Shown one piece after another: positions 32,424 through 40,230 of a stretch of 40,230 bases of DNA. The notes under the pieces are model-generated. The model was not told the DNA's origin. It searched no databases and worked only from the letters and a program-made list of their open reading frames with translations. Source of the stretch: Symbiodinium natans (lineage: Eukaryota > Sar > Dinophyceae > Suessiales > Symbiodiniaceae). The position numbers and the translations under genes were made by a program. The stretch is from assembly GCA_905221605.1 (NCBI GenBank), contig CAJNDS010001032.1:1-40230 (forward strand), written 5' to 3'. Within the stretch, counting starts at the first letter, position 1. The number at the start of each line of letters is the position of its first letter.

Positions 32424-32582
32424 TTTGTTTTAGTGCTTCCACATAAACTGGTAGATGGAGATGCTCCGAAGGTAGAGATGCTCAAGCAAGAGGTAGTAGA
32501 GGAATCCGAAAGTGATGAGGTAGAAGGGTCGCGAATGAAGGTTTATATGAAATATACTATGAGGTGCTTAAAATGTTCCTTC

Positions 32583-32935
32583 AACTGTGCTCGTCACGCT
32601 CAGATGCTCTGCAAGTCATGCTCTGATGCTCCACCACTCATGCTCAACCAAGCTTGCTCACCACGCTCAGAAGCTTGCTCATCACACTCAGAAGCTCTAC
32701 AATTCATGTTCTGATGCTCCACAAGTCATGCTCGCACAATTCTGCTCATCGCGCTCAGATGCTGTGCGAGTCGTGCTCTGATGCTGCACACTTCATGCTC
32801 CCGCAACTCTGCTTATCGCGCTCCGATGCTCCACAGTGCATGCTCATATGCTCTAACACTCATGTTCCGAACCTTCTCCATGCTCTCGTCCATCATCATG
32901 CTCGACATGTTCCATCACCATGCTAAAATGACATG
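32583..32935 (+). repeat. decayed TGCTC(A/T)-based repeat
   Basis: Short units built on ATGCTC, CATGCTCTGATGCTCCAC and GCTCATCGCGCTCAGATGCT recur with changes through ~350 bp. Longer matches start near 32588, 32744 and 32808, suggesting an older, higher-order unit. Several + strand frames remain open across it because the basic unit lacks stops. No gene is implied. Confidence 0.75.
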
Positions 32936-33423
32936 CTCACGCAATCCTGCTCAGCTGCTATTCACAGCACACAAGCTGAAAGCATCACGATCCACTCAAG
33001 CTTGATGGGCTCGAGGTCTTCTGGGGTTTTGGGGTGTGTCATGTTCACGGCATCAAGAATTCACCCACATGCCAAGCAAAATACGAAATCCAGGTTGAAA
33101 ACTGCGTTGTGGTTGAGGTAGTTGAACAACAGCGAGGACGGAACCAATGCACAGCTTGCATTACAGGATGTCTAAGACGATCACGCAGGTACACAGTTGG
33201 ACGTCTCCAACTGCTTCACCACGAACCATGGGCGTCTTTGTTAGCAGGAGACCCATGGCCGTGCTCCTGCCCCCTGCTGAACATCATGTGCAGAAAACTT
33301 GTTAGATCGCAAATTCATGCTTCTTTTCGCTCTCGTATGCAGTGCTTGTTGACGTTCCCGCATGTACAGCGGTGTGCCACACACACCCCTTTCGGGGCGA
33401 CAAATGGATTGAGAGCATGGAAT
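32936..33423. other. no gene seen, left flank of the compact cluster
   Basis: Unremarkable sequence downstream (in - strand sense) of the zinc-finger ORF. If the cluster is a mobile element its end could lie here or in the repeats to the left. No terminal repeat was recognised by eye. Confidence 0.4.
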
Positions 33424-33795
33424 TCACACGTAGAGGTAGTCCAAGTCCACGAACTTTTCAGCTCTTTGTTTGGCTTGTTTGTGCGGTGTCGTTAGCAGGT
33501 GGATTTCCCATTGTCGCACTGTTCTGGAAGCAATCCTGCAAATTGGGCAGGCGAGATATCTGTCCTCCGTTGGGTGGCATTTCATCTTTTTGACCTTCCC
33601 GTACTTGTGATGCTTCCGATGTCGATTGGGATTTGGACACGATCTGCTTCTGGGTGTATGGTAATCATCCCGTTTTTGGTACTTCAGGAGCATGTCCTGC
33701 ACCCGCTTGGTGCTCTCCTCGTGACTCATCACATACTCGAAGTCCGCCCTGGTCTGGATGTAGCGGGAGTGGTACATGATCTCGTGGCTGGTCAT
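33424..33795 (-). CDS. C2H2 zinc-finger protein, 123 residues
   Basis: Starts at an ATG (MTSHEIMYHSRYIQTRADFE). The N-terminal 50 residues are charged and helical. A basic, His/Arg-rich linker (about 51-72) leads to one C2H2 finger: Cys83-X2-Cys86-X12-His99-X5-His105 (CPICRIASRTVRQWEIHLLT). Five residues between the histidines is the spacing of U1/matrin-type fingers, which bind RNA or unusual DNA. There are no introns. It is the last ORF of the - strand cluster. Role by inference: nucleic-acid binding. No closer family can be named. Confidence 0.6.
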   Translation of the reverse strand: MTSHEIMYHSRYIQTRADFEYVMSHEESTKRVQDMLLKYQKRDDYHTPRSRSCPNPNRHRKHHKYGKVKKMKCHPTEDRYLACPICRIASRTVRQWEIHLLTTPHKQAKQRAEKFVDLDYLYV

Positions 33796-33908
33796 GGGAG
33801 CGTGTTGCCGATGTTAAGGAGGCGCGTGTAGCAAGGTGATGGGAACAGCTACTCTTTATGCAAAGCAGCTGCACGCGACGATCACAAGGCAGCAAATCAA
33901 AGAAAATG

Positions 33909-34172
33909 TTACATCACCTTACGGCTCCAGTCTCTTTCGTTCGACAAATGATTCGCACACACTAGGATGACATTGCACAGACACTTGACGCTCAGCATCG
34001 AAGGCAGCTGTTTGACGCTTGTTCTGTGGTTCATCCGGTCGTGGAATGACCCTGTGTGAAACTGCGTTGAACACTGATTGTCAGACGTTTTGGCGCAATT
34101 GCACACTCTCTCAAAACTGAAAGATGCTCTGCATGCGTTAAAGTCCGCGTCGGTGGTGCATCTAAGCCGCAT
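33909..34172 (-). CDS. possible Cys-rich 87-residue ORF
   Basis: An ATG frame in the gap between the zinc-finger ORF and the HX3C ORF, same strand, starting MRLRCTTDADFNACRASFSF and holding seven Cys. The Cys do not form a recognised motif. It is supported only by strand and position in a compact cluster; it could equally be spacer. Confidence 0.25.
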   Translation of the reverse strand: MRLRCTTDADFNACRASFSFERVCNCAKTSDNQCSTQFHTGSFHDRMNHRTSVKQLPSMLSVKCLCNVILVCANHLSNERDWSRKVM

Positions 34173-34226
34173 GTTCCTACTCAGCGCCCATAAGGTCTGA
34201 TGCCAATGGGGATGGGGTTGAGGATA

Positions 34227-34779
34227 TTACGGTCTGCACGTCGAGCATGGTTTGAACAACATCTCAACCTCTGCCTTCTGGTAGGACTTGACGTCTTGCT
34301 CGGCTGAATTAATTATCTTACCGCATCCTTTGCGGTGATAGATGGTGCTCTTCTTGGTGACGAACACTACGTTGGGGTCCACTTCGTTGTTGAGGTTTGG
34401 GTGAGTGCGAGTGGGCATCCTGGGTTTCGGGTCGAGGTCAATTGGTTTGTCACCATGGCAAAGAGGAGCGAAACCCTTGTTTGAGGAAGCGGGTGTTAGA
34501 TGCCGATGCCGAGCTTGGGGTAGTGGCGCTTGTGGAGTCTGGATTGTCTTCTGTTTTGGCCTTCTTGGACGCAGGGGAATCACGTTGCCCTTCAGGTTCT
34601 CCGAGGGGTCTGCGGCCGTGTTGAAGCCTTTGAACGTCGTTGCACATGATGGCGTTGGTGATGTGCTGTGCGGCTAGAGCTTTGTCATGGTCCGGTAGCC
34701 GGAGGTAGCATGTGGTGATGTCGTCGGGGTCCGATGCGGCCATGATGAGCCATGCCGCCATCACTTCATTGGACGCCAT
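34227..34779 (-). CDS. unknown protein with HX3C...CX2C end; frame changes once
   Basis: The ATG frame 34779-34450 starts MASNEVMAAWLIMAASDPDD and becomes Ser/Thr/Ala-rich. It overlaps a second frame (34583-34227) that has no early ATG and carries the better-conserved-looking end: FVTKKSTIYHRKGCGKI, then KPCSTCRP, with His83-X3-Cys87 and Cys113-X2-Cys116. This YHxxGC...KPCxxC pattern resembles small Ada-like metal-binding modules common at the ends of bacterial nucleases and ComEC-like proteins. Passing from the first to the second frame needs a +1 shift within 34450-34583. The two are probably one gene with a frameshift or an assembly indel; two overlapping genes are less likely. Confidence 0.5.
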
Positions 34780-34966
34780 TGCGCTGTGATGAGGTCTGTG
34801 TGGTCACTGAGCTGTCTACTTCAGATGGGAAAGCAGTGGTGGGGGCAAGGGAAGGGGAACATATCAAGCATGCTGTACAACACAAGAGGCAGCATGAGCT
34901 TCTCCGACGCTTCTTTTAGCTGTGTGGTCAGCAGTGGGTCTCAGGTCGGAGGACGTGGTCATTGTC

Positions 34967-36286
34967 TTAATGATCGGGATGGGTCGTGACTGGTGCTCCA
35001 CTGTGTCCGAAGTCCGTTAGCCGCATGTGGTGGTAGTTGAGCAGGTATTCTCTGTTGTCGTTGAGTGCGTGGTGCATGATGTTCTGGATAGTTTGGTTGT
35101 GCTGCCGCATCCAATGTATCGTAGCTGTAGCAATGGGCTTGGGTCGCATCAGGATGGCCACCGCATCCTTGTAGTAGTTGATCATCAAGGTCGTGGCGAA
35201 GGTGCGATCACATTGGGCTTGTTGTTCCACTATGTCCCTGTGTTCATCTGAGTTGGTGAAGTTGTAGCTCTGTTGGCAGTACGACGCAATGTTCTTGAGG
35301 AGGGTGTACACTTCGCTGGGTGACATTCTGATGTTGAAATCGACTTCTTGGTGTACTTGCCACGTCCAAATCTGGTTGGTGATGGTGGTGTACTTGATGA
35401 AGTGCTGGAGATGTCGATGATGTAGAAATCGATGAGCGGCGCTGATGATCTTCCATGGTTGTAGAGGGAGGGTCGTAAGGAGCACGCCGTATATTTCGGA
35501 TATGTCTGTGCCATCCGTCCATTGCGGATATGTGTCGGGAAACTCGACATGAGATTCGTGGTACATCGGAGGTTCGATGTCACCGGGGTCCGTGTACGTG
35601 TGAAGCATCGCACGTTCCTGTTGTCGATCAATCGCTAGATGGAATGCGAACAGGTAGAAGTAGTTGAGTTGAGTCTGAATGATGTCGTCCAAAACTTGCG
35701 GGTCCACGTGGAATAGATGTTCTGCTGATTCGCCTATGTGAGGATATGGTTGGTCCGGTTGACGGAAGCGGAGCATGCATCGAGCAAGGTGTGCCATATC
35801 CAGCTGGATTCTGTGCTCGTCCTCGTGGATTGTCCATTGTGGTTCTGGGGTGCACCGTAGACAATGGTGCATGTATCGAAGGTCGGGTCCTGCATTGTAT
35901 AGTTTGTGGCACTGACCTTCGAATGCTTTGCACGTCCATCTCAACGCGTTGATTTCATGGAGCGGGAGGACCAGTCCTGTGATTTGAATGTGGTCTTCGC
36001 TGTTGATCTGCACGAAGGGTCCGTATGGTCCAGCTGGTGGTACATGTTGAGGAAGCCAGGCCACTGTGGTAGAAGCCGGAACTGTCAGTGCTCTAGCTGG
36101 ACTCCACCGTAGAAGTTGTATAGGTTGTGGATGTTGGTGCCGAAGCCTGGCAAGTTGTTCTCTCATGCGAGTTAGCTGGGCGTCACTGAATTGGTACTCA
36201 AACTCGTGTCTTTTCAGGCCGATGTTGATTTCGTAGTGCCAGTACATGTACTCCAGGATCGTTGTGATGGACGTGTCCGGGATCAT
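34967..36286 (-). CDS. intronless family protein, copy 3
   Basis: About 439 residues from the ATG of MIPDTSITTILEYMYW. The frame is open to 36370, but only a GTG is found there, with a TAA just upstream. It is rich in His, Gln and Arg and shares three blocks with the two upstream ORFs. These are an N-terminal helical block (FSDAQLTRMREQLARLR), a middle block (LRFRQPDQPYPHIGESAEHL) and a C-terminal block (ITNQIWTWQ...SPSEVYTLLKNI). There is no signal peptide, membrane segment or known catalytic motif. I do not recognise the family. An out-of-frame ATG (ATGAGCAAG at about 36365) lies upstream and may mean that the 5' end has shifted frame. Confidence 0.6.
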   Translation of the reverse strand: MIPDTSITTILEYMYWHYEINIGLKRHEFEYQFSDAQLTRMREQLARLRHQHPQPIQLLRWSPARALTVPASTTVAWLPQHVPPAGPYGPFVQINSEDHIQITGLVLPLHEINALRWTCKAFEGQCHKLYNAGPDLRYMHHCLRCTPEPQWTIHEDEHRIQLDMAHLARCMLRFRQPDQPYPHIGESAEHLFHVDPQVLDDIIQTQLNYFYLFAFHLAIDRQQERAMLHTYTDPGDIEPPMYHESHVEFPDTYPQWTDGTDISEIYGVLLTTLPLQPWKIISAAHRFLHHRHLQHFIKYTTITNQIWTWQVHQEVDFNIRMSPSEVYTLLKNIASYCQQSYNFTNSDEHRDIVEQQAQCDRTFATTLMINYYKDAVAILMRPKPIATATIHWMRQHNQTIQNIMHHALNDNREYLLNYHHMRLTDFGHSGAPVTTHPDH

Positions 36287-36432
36287 ATTGCTCTGGGCTA
36301 GATAAATGAGGGGTGGTACCGAGCTCTGAGCACCGGGGACGGGTGAGGTGGCTTGGGCTTGCTCATGCACTGCGGATTAATCTCGCACAACTAGCAAGCA
36401 TCTTTTTTATCGAACGAAACTGGTGCATTGGT

Positions 36433-37839
36433 TTAAATAATTGGGTGGGAGTAAATGGGAAAAGTCTGTCCATTGGTATTCATGCGCATCGGGGTGGTCC
36501 TGTAGTACGCGTTGGGCGGAAACTGGTAGTGCCAGAACTTGACGATGAAGTGGCAGTGCGTGTCGATCCAGAGTTCACTGAATGGTGGGCCTCCCTCTGT
36601 GTCCGCGAACTCCTCCTGCATGTCTTGTGCGAGTTGTTGCAAGTCGAAATCAACGCGGGATCCATTGTCGGTCATCTCTCTGGTTCTATGAGGGCATATG
36701 CCGTGTTGTTCCAGACGTTTGAGAATGGTGGATACCTCGTCGTAGGTCATGAACTGTGTGTCCCCTTGGATGAACAAGTAGTACCAGGTGCGTATGGTGT
36801 TGTGGATGTTGAACATACGGATAATACGAAAATGTCTGGTGGGATCATTTTCACATAGTTGGGCGGCGAGGTACTCGATGGAGGATAACTCTGGCCAGGC
36901 TTGTTCATGTGATATGGCCTGGATGTAGTTGAGCATCATCAGGCATTGTATGTGACCAGTCTGGTACTCCTCTGTGACTTGGGGCGTGTGTTGGACATAT
37001 AATCCCAGCATGCCGCGATGTGCGAAGTAGCATTCCTCGGTAAAGAGGTCGCTGCGGTCCACGTGTCTATATGGGGTTTGACTGACGGGTTGCGGCTCAA
37101 AGACGAGTTCCGTGCCACCCTTTGTCATCCGTTTGTTGCGCCACTGAAATGCCAACACGGCTGGCCACGTACATCTGTGGTCGTGCATGGGATAGATATG
37201 TTTTTGTGTTTCCGGTAGTATGCGCATATCCACCAGACGGCGGTAGAAGTCCCTGGGGAGCTCTTCATTGCGTACGAGGAACTTGAACGTAACGAAGTCA
37301 GGTTCTCCTTGTTTGATGGTTTGGATCGCATTGTTGACTTGTTTGCTAACGCATTTCAGGATTTGGCTTTGGTGCATCTCCATGTAGAAGCCGTGAATGA
37401 TCGTGGTATTCAGGTTCGCGTACTGTACGACTGGTCGGGATCTTGCATGGTCCGCAAACTGAAATGGAAGAGGCAGACCGTATCGATGGCGTAGTTGGGC
37501 TCGCAAGATCTGATGGGCGAAAACGGCTCCTTTGTGTAGTCGCTGGTGGCCTGCGGCCAGGGAGTCAGCTTCCGCGGGTAGATCCTGCGTGACGCATCGA
37601 TGTATCAAAGACTCCGGGTCGTCTTGTTGCGCGAGGGAATGCTGTAGATGTGGATGGGGGGAAAGGGTAGGGTCCAGGCGCAACATCGTGTTGTTCCTTT
37701 TTTCTCGTAGTGCTTGAAGGTGAAACTTCACTTCCTCGTCTGTCATGTGCCTGAGGTCCCTGGAGATGCCCTGGTCCATGAACATAACTCTGTATTTCTT
37801 GCCGAGCTCCGGGAGTATCAGAGGGATGATTTGATCCAT
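36433..37839 (-). CDS. intronless family protein, copy 2
   Basis: 468 residues from a clear ATG (CAAGATGGATC), starting MDQIIPLILPELGKKYRVMF. It is intact, unlike its two relatives at their 5' ends. Shared blocks: VMFMDQ and RHMTDEEVKFHLQALREKRN (18-50), FEPQPVSQTPYRHVDRSDLF (247-266), NTIRTWYYLF and YDEVSTILKRL (347-376). It is soluble and His/Gln-rich, with no recognised active site. The spacer to copy 3 is only 63 bp of closed frame (147 bp to its first ATG), so the genes are packed far more tightly than the multi-exon genes to the left. Function unknown. A capsid-like or other structural role would be only a guess. Confidence 0.7.
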   Translation of the reverse strand: MDQIIPLILPELGKKYRVMFMDQGISRDLRHMTDEEVKFHLQALREKRNNTMLRLDPTLSPHPHLQHSLAQQDDPESLIHRCVTQDLPAEADSLAAGHQRLHKGAVFAHQILRAQLRHRYGLPLPFQFADHARSRPVVQYANLNTTIIHGFYMEMHQSQILKCVSKQVNNAIQTIKQGEPDFVTFKFLVRNEELPRDFYRRLVDMRILPETQKHIYPMHDHRCTWPAVLAFQWRNKRMTKGGTELVFEPQPVSQTPYRHVDRSDLFTEECYFAHRGMLGLYVQHTPQVTEEYQTGHIQCLMMLNYIQAISHEQAWPELSSIEYLAAQLCENDPTRHFRIIRMFNIHNTIRTWYYLFIQGDTQFMTYDEVSTILKRLEQHGICPHRTREMTDNGSRVDFDLQQLAQDMQEEFADTEGGPPFSELWIDTHCHFIVKFWHYQFPPNAYYRTTPMRMNTNGQTFPIYSHPII

Positions 37840-38169
37840 CTTGCTCTGCTATGTACAGTGACTGCTTAAAGGTCTCTCACCGCATGTCACATGCTATTTA
37901 CGGCTCAACATGGGAATGTGCTTTTCAACTACTCAACGGCATGCTGTTATAGCAGTACTTCTGCCCTTGTACCGGTATGCTGGTGGTGGAAAGAATGCAT
38001 CACAGGCAAATCATGTCTCAGCTCAGTGAAATGCATGCTCCAAAAGACTGAACTGCAAACTTCTGAGTTTTCAGACTGCACAACGCACTGCAAACGGATC
38101 TTGTCCGCATTGGTCTACGGGTCTTCCATCCAGGGGTGGGTGGAATTGGGTCTTGTGTCTTCGAAGAGA

Positions 38170-39519
38170 TCAGTCCACGGACAGGTCCGGCTCGGTGTAG
38201 CTGTTGTAGGTGGTCGTGGGGAACCGTTGAACCGGATTCCATTCTTGGCGTCTTTGCCAAAGCTCTTCTTCGTCTGAAATGGTGCCTACGTCTTCGAAGA
38301 GCGTGTGGCTGGAGAGCGGATGGTTGGGCTGCCGGTGGTCGTGCTCTGCGTGCAGTAGAGATGAGACTAGTCGTTTGTGTTGACGTAGCCACTCTGTCAG
38401 ATTGTCACGTAGAGGTTGCATGGGGATAGCGCAGGTGGAGCCGTTGAAGTCTAGGATGGTGTAGTCCGGGCCGAAGATTTCTCTTGTGAAGCGCCATTCT
38501 GCGTGTCTGGGGCTGAAAAACTTGAGGACGTGTATCATCATGTGGATGTCGGCGCGTGAGAAGATATTGTTCTGCAAACATGACTCGTTGTTCCTGGTTT
38601 GCCATTCCTGTAATTTGGTGTCGACGTAGAGGATGAGCTTGTGCACCCCGAGGATTTCAGGAGGGAGATACTGCTGGAACTCCTCGACCGTGTGCTGTCG
38701 GGTGATCGCCAAGATCGCATTCCACTCCATGTCATCTTGAAGTTGGCGTTCTAAGTGCGAAGGGCGTGGGTTGGCTTTCTGGATGAAGATGACGCGTCCA
38801 TCATGTAGCGATCTCGTGGTGGGATCTGGCAGGTCTTCTAGGAACAACTTGTCACCAATCTGGAAACCTCTTCTGGCCATTGTGGCTATGCGGACCGTGG
38901 TCTCGTACCACTGCGAGGCAATCAGAGCTGTGTTAGCCGATTCATACTTGGAGAAGACGATCTGGGCGATGTGGGGTAGGCACAGTGCCGCACCGGGATG
39001 TGGGTGGTCATCTCGAAGAGGTTTTTCAACGTAGTGACCTTTGATGTGAGTGGGGATGCGGCGGATGATTCGCTGAATGTTGAGCTCATGCTTGGTTTTG
39101 TCACGTACCTCTTGGCCGAGAAATTTTGAAACCGGGGTGAGCATCTGATTTTGAGTTGGTAGTAGACACACAAATGTGGCCGTCGTAGATGTGCTGGAGG
39201 AGATGTAGAGGTCCTGAAAGCCATGGAATGTCATCATCATGTTCTTGAGCGCTTGGTAGGTGATGGCATTCCTGATATTGATGTGCCAGCCTTCGTATGC
39301 TTTGAAGTACAACGGGTCGATGACTTTGTGTAGGGGCGCCTTCTCCGTGTAGTACGCTGGGGCCGTGTGGTACGTGTCGTCGAGGTAGTTGTACCGTTGG
39401 TAAAAGGGTTCCATGCTATAGTGTGGATCTCTGCGCAGATGCTCCATTTCGAGTTCGTGCTCGTCCATGAAGATCACGTGGAGGGGACCGGTCAGAAAGT
39501 CCAGTATGTGGCTCCACAT
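38170..39519 (-). CDS. intronless family protein, copy 1, probable 5' frameshift
   Basis: 449 residues from the first in-frame ATG (MWSHILDFLTGPLHVIFMDE). The frame is open from 39558 without an ATG. A better start, ATG at 39610 in the context CCCATGGCA, opens MADLISSSSRMRTLPQFFGT in another frame. It reaches this one by a +1 shift at a run of six T (39557-39562), so the true N-terminus may be about 30 residues longer. Blocks shared with the other copies are VIFMDEHELEMEHLRR, LPDPTTRSLHDGRVIF and the region around LQEWQTRN...IHMMIHVLKFF. It ends in an acidic stretch (ISDEEELWQRR). No known motif. Confidence 0.6.
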   Translation of the reverse strand: MWSHILDFLTGPLHVIFMDEHELEMEHLRRDPHYSMEPFYQRYNYLDDTYHTAPAYYTEKAPLHKVIDPLYFKAYEGWHINIRNAITYQALKNMMMTFHGFQDLYISSSTSTTATFVCLLPTQNQMLTPVSKFLGQEVRDKTKHELNIQRIIRRIPTHIKGHYVEKPLRDDHPHPGAALCLPHIAQIVFSKYESANTALIASQWYETTVRIATMARRGFQIGDKLFLEDLPDPTTRSLHDGRVIFIQKANPRPSHLERQLQDDMEWNAILAITRQHTVEEFQQYLPPEILGVHKLILYVDTKLQEWQTRNNESCLQNNIFSRADIHMMIHVLKFFSPRHAEWRFTREIFGPDYTILDFNGSTCAIPMQPLRDNLTEWLRQHKRLVSSLLHAEHDHRQPNHPLSSHTLFEDVGTISDEEELWQRRQEWNPVQRFPTTTYNSYTEPDLSVD

Positions 39520-39804
39520 GTTGGGCTGGGGGAAGGGACGGGGTCGGGTTCGTGCCAAAAAACTGTGGTAATGTTCTCATGCGTGATGATGAAGAGATGA
39601 GGTCTGCCATGGGTAGGGGGAAGGGGAGAAAGGGGGGGAGGTGCTTAGGTCGGCATGGCTTCAACTCGCATCTTGTCAGTTAATGGTCTCTTTTGGATTC
39701 GCAAGAGGGCTTGTATGGCGCAGGTGTGTGATGCTGTATGCAGTGGCGATCAGGAAGATCACAATGTTCTTGGCAATCATATCGTCGATTTCCACGGCAT
39801 GTTT

Positions 39805-40230
39805 CTACTTCACCGCCGGGTACGTCTCGTCTTCAGAGATTTGGGATCGTCGATCATCTTCTTCTTCAGGCGGTGGATGGTAGGGCATTGGTGAGTTGTG
39901 TGGGGTGTCCTTCTTGGGTTCTGAGGGTTGTGCAGTTGGATCTGGCATTGGGCTATCCTCCTCGTGTCGGTGGATCGTGTGGTCGTCCTTGTACATGAAG
40001 CTTCTCTTGGTCTCCTTGTCGTAGTGCGTGTGATACTGCCAGCTGTTCTGGTGCCATGGGTGTTTCCACAGCAGCTGGTGCTGGTGTGAATCTTCTTTGG
40101 CTTTTTTGCGTATCGCAGCGAGGCGAACGGCAAAGGGATGGGAATGAAGGGCTTGGGCGAAAATGTGATATGTTGTGTCATTCCACTGGGTGTGGGCCTT
40201 CCACTCTTTGCACTTTTCCGGGTCTTGGAT
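39805..40230 (-). CDS. 3' part of another intronless ORF, runs off the window
   Basis: The - strand frame is open from the right edge to a TAG at 39805, giving the last 141 residues. It starts IQDPEKCKEWKAHTQWNDTT and contains RLAAIRKKAKEDSHQHQLLW and SWQYHTHYDKETKRSF. It ends in a Pro-rich and acidic tail (PPPEEEDDRRSQISEDE) with the last residues PAVK. An internal ATG at 39996 would give only 63 residues, but the continuous sense upstream shows that the gene is longer. It does not share the blocks of the three-copy family. Trp/His/Lys-rich, no recognised domain. Confidence 0.55.
   Translation of the reverse strand: MQDPEKCKEWKAHTQWNDTTYHIFAQALHSHPFAVRLAAIRKKAKEDSHQHQLLWKHPWHQNSWQYHTHYDKETKRSFMYKDDHTIHRHEEDSPMPDPTAQPSEPKKDTPHNSPMPYHPPPEEEDDRRSQISEDETYPAVK

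Noticed and set aside
31599-32446. 260-280 residue Cys/Val or Thr/His repeat ORFs on both strands
   Set aside because: They are translations of the CA/GA microsatellite and are open in several frames at once.
36313-36858. 181-codon + strand ORF over the intronless cluster
   Set aside because: Antisense to copies 2 and 3 of the family and spanning their boundary. The - strand frames are longer, contiguous and share family blocks.
1-40230. Relict dinoflagellate spliced leader (CCGTAGCCATTTTGGCTCAAG)
   Set aside because: Only weak partial matches were seen (for example around 27213-27225 on the - strand). No copy is good enough to indicate retroposed mRNA.
1-40230. rRNA, tRNA, CRISPR array or bacterial operon
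   Set aside because: No cloverleaf, conserved rRNA stretch or regularly spaced identical short repeats with unique spacers was recognised. The only regular array (5551-6755) has no unique spacers.

Overview
The window looks like nuclear DNA of a photosynthetic dinoflagellate, most likely Symbiodiniaceae or a close relative. It contains a protochlorophyllide oxidoreductase gene whose product starts with a secretory-type signal peptide, as peridinin-plastid proteins do. Candidate introns mostly start with GC, in the context AG|GC...AG|G. Genes are thinly spread and mostly on one strand. Microsatellites, poly-C/poly-G tracts and TTTAGGG-like motifs are abundant. I see no bacterial operon, rRNA, tRNA or CRISPR, and the organism call is an inference.

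Layout: 1-8.2 kb holds no gene I can support. It is low-complexity sequence, a decayed ~0.2-0.4 kb repeat family (1.7-3.2 kb), a 45-bp tandem repeat near 4.1 kb and a clean tandem array with two unit lengths (5.55-6.75 kb). About 9.9-14 kb (+ strand) carries a decayed retroelement of the DIRS type, with a gag-like part, an RNase H-like part and a tyrosine recombinase broken over several frames. From 16.4 to 31.6 kb nearly all supportable genes lie on the - strand. They are an unknown multi-exon gene (17.7-18.6 kb), a membrane protein with a PAS-like tail (19.1-20.7 kb), an unknown small protein (22.5-23.1 kb), the POR gene (23.5-26.5 kb), and small multi-exon genes at 27.1-27.5, 28.2-29.1 and 31.0-31.6 kb.

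The clearest gene is POR. Three exons join in frame into 737 residues: signal peptide, complete light-dependent POR domain, acidic linker, and a [2Fe-2S] domain with CX4CX2CX11C spacing, then a hydrophobic tail. A POR-ferredoxin fusion is unexpected because light-dependent POR uses NADPH and needs no iron-sulfur protein.

From 33.4 kb to the right edge the character changes. A compact series of intronless - strand ORFs follows a 0.8-kb CA-rich microsatellite and a decayed TGCTC repeat. Three ORFs of about 440-470 codons seem to be diverged members of one family that I do not recognise. With them are a C2H2 zinc-finger ORF, an ORF ending in an HX3C...CX2C motif, and the 3' part of another ORF running off the window. 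It may be a mobile or virus-like element, or a lineage-specific gene cluster; no replication, capsid or integrase gene is visible inside the window.
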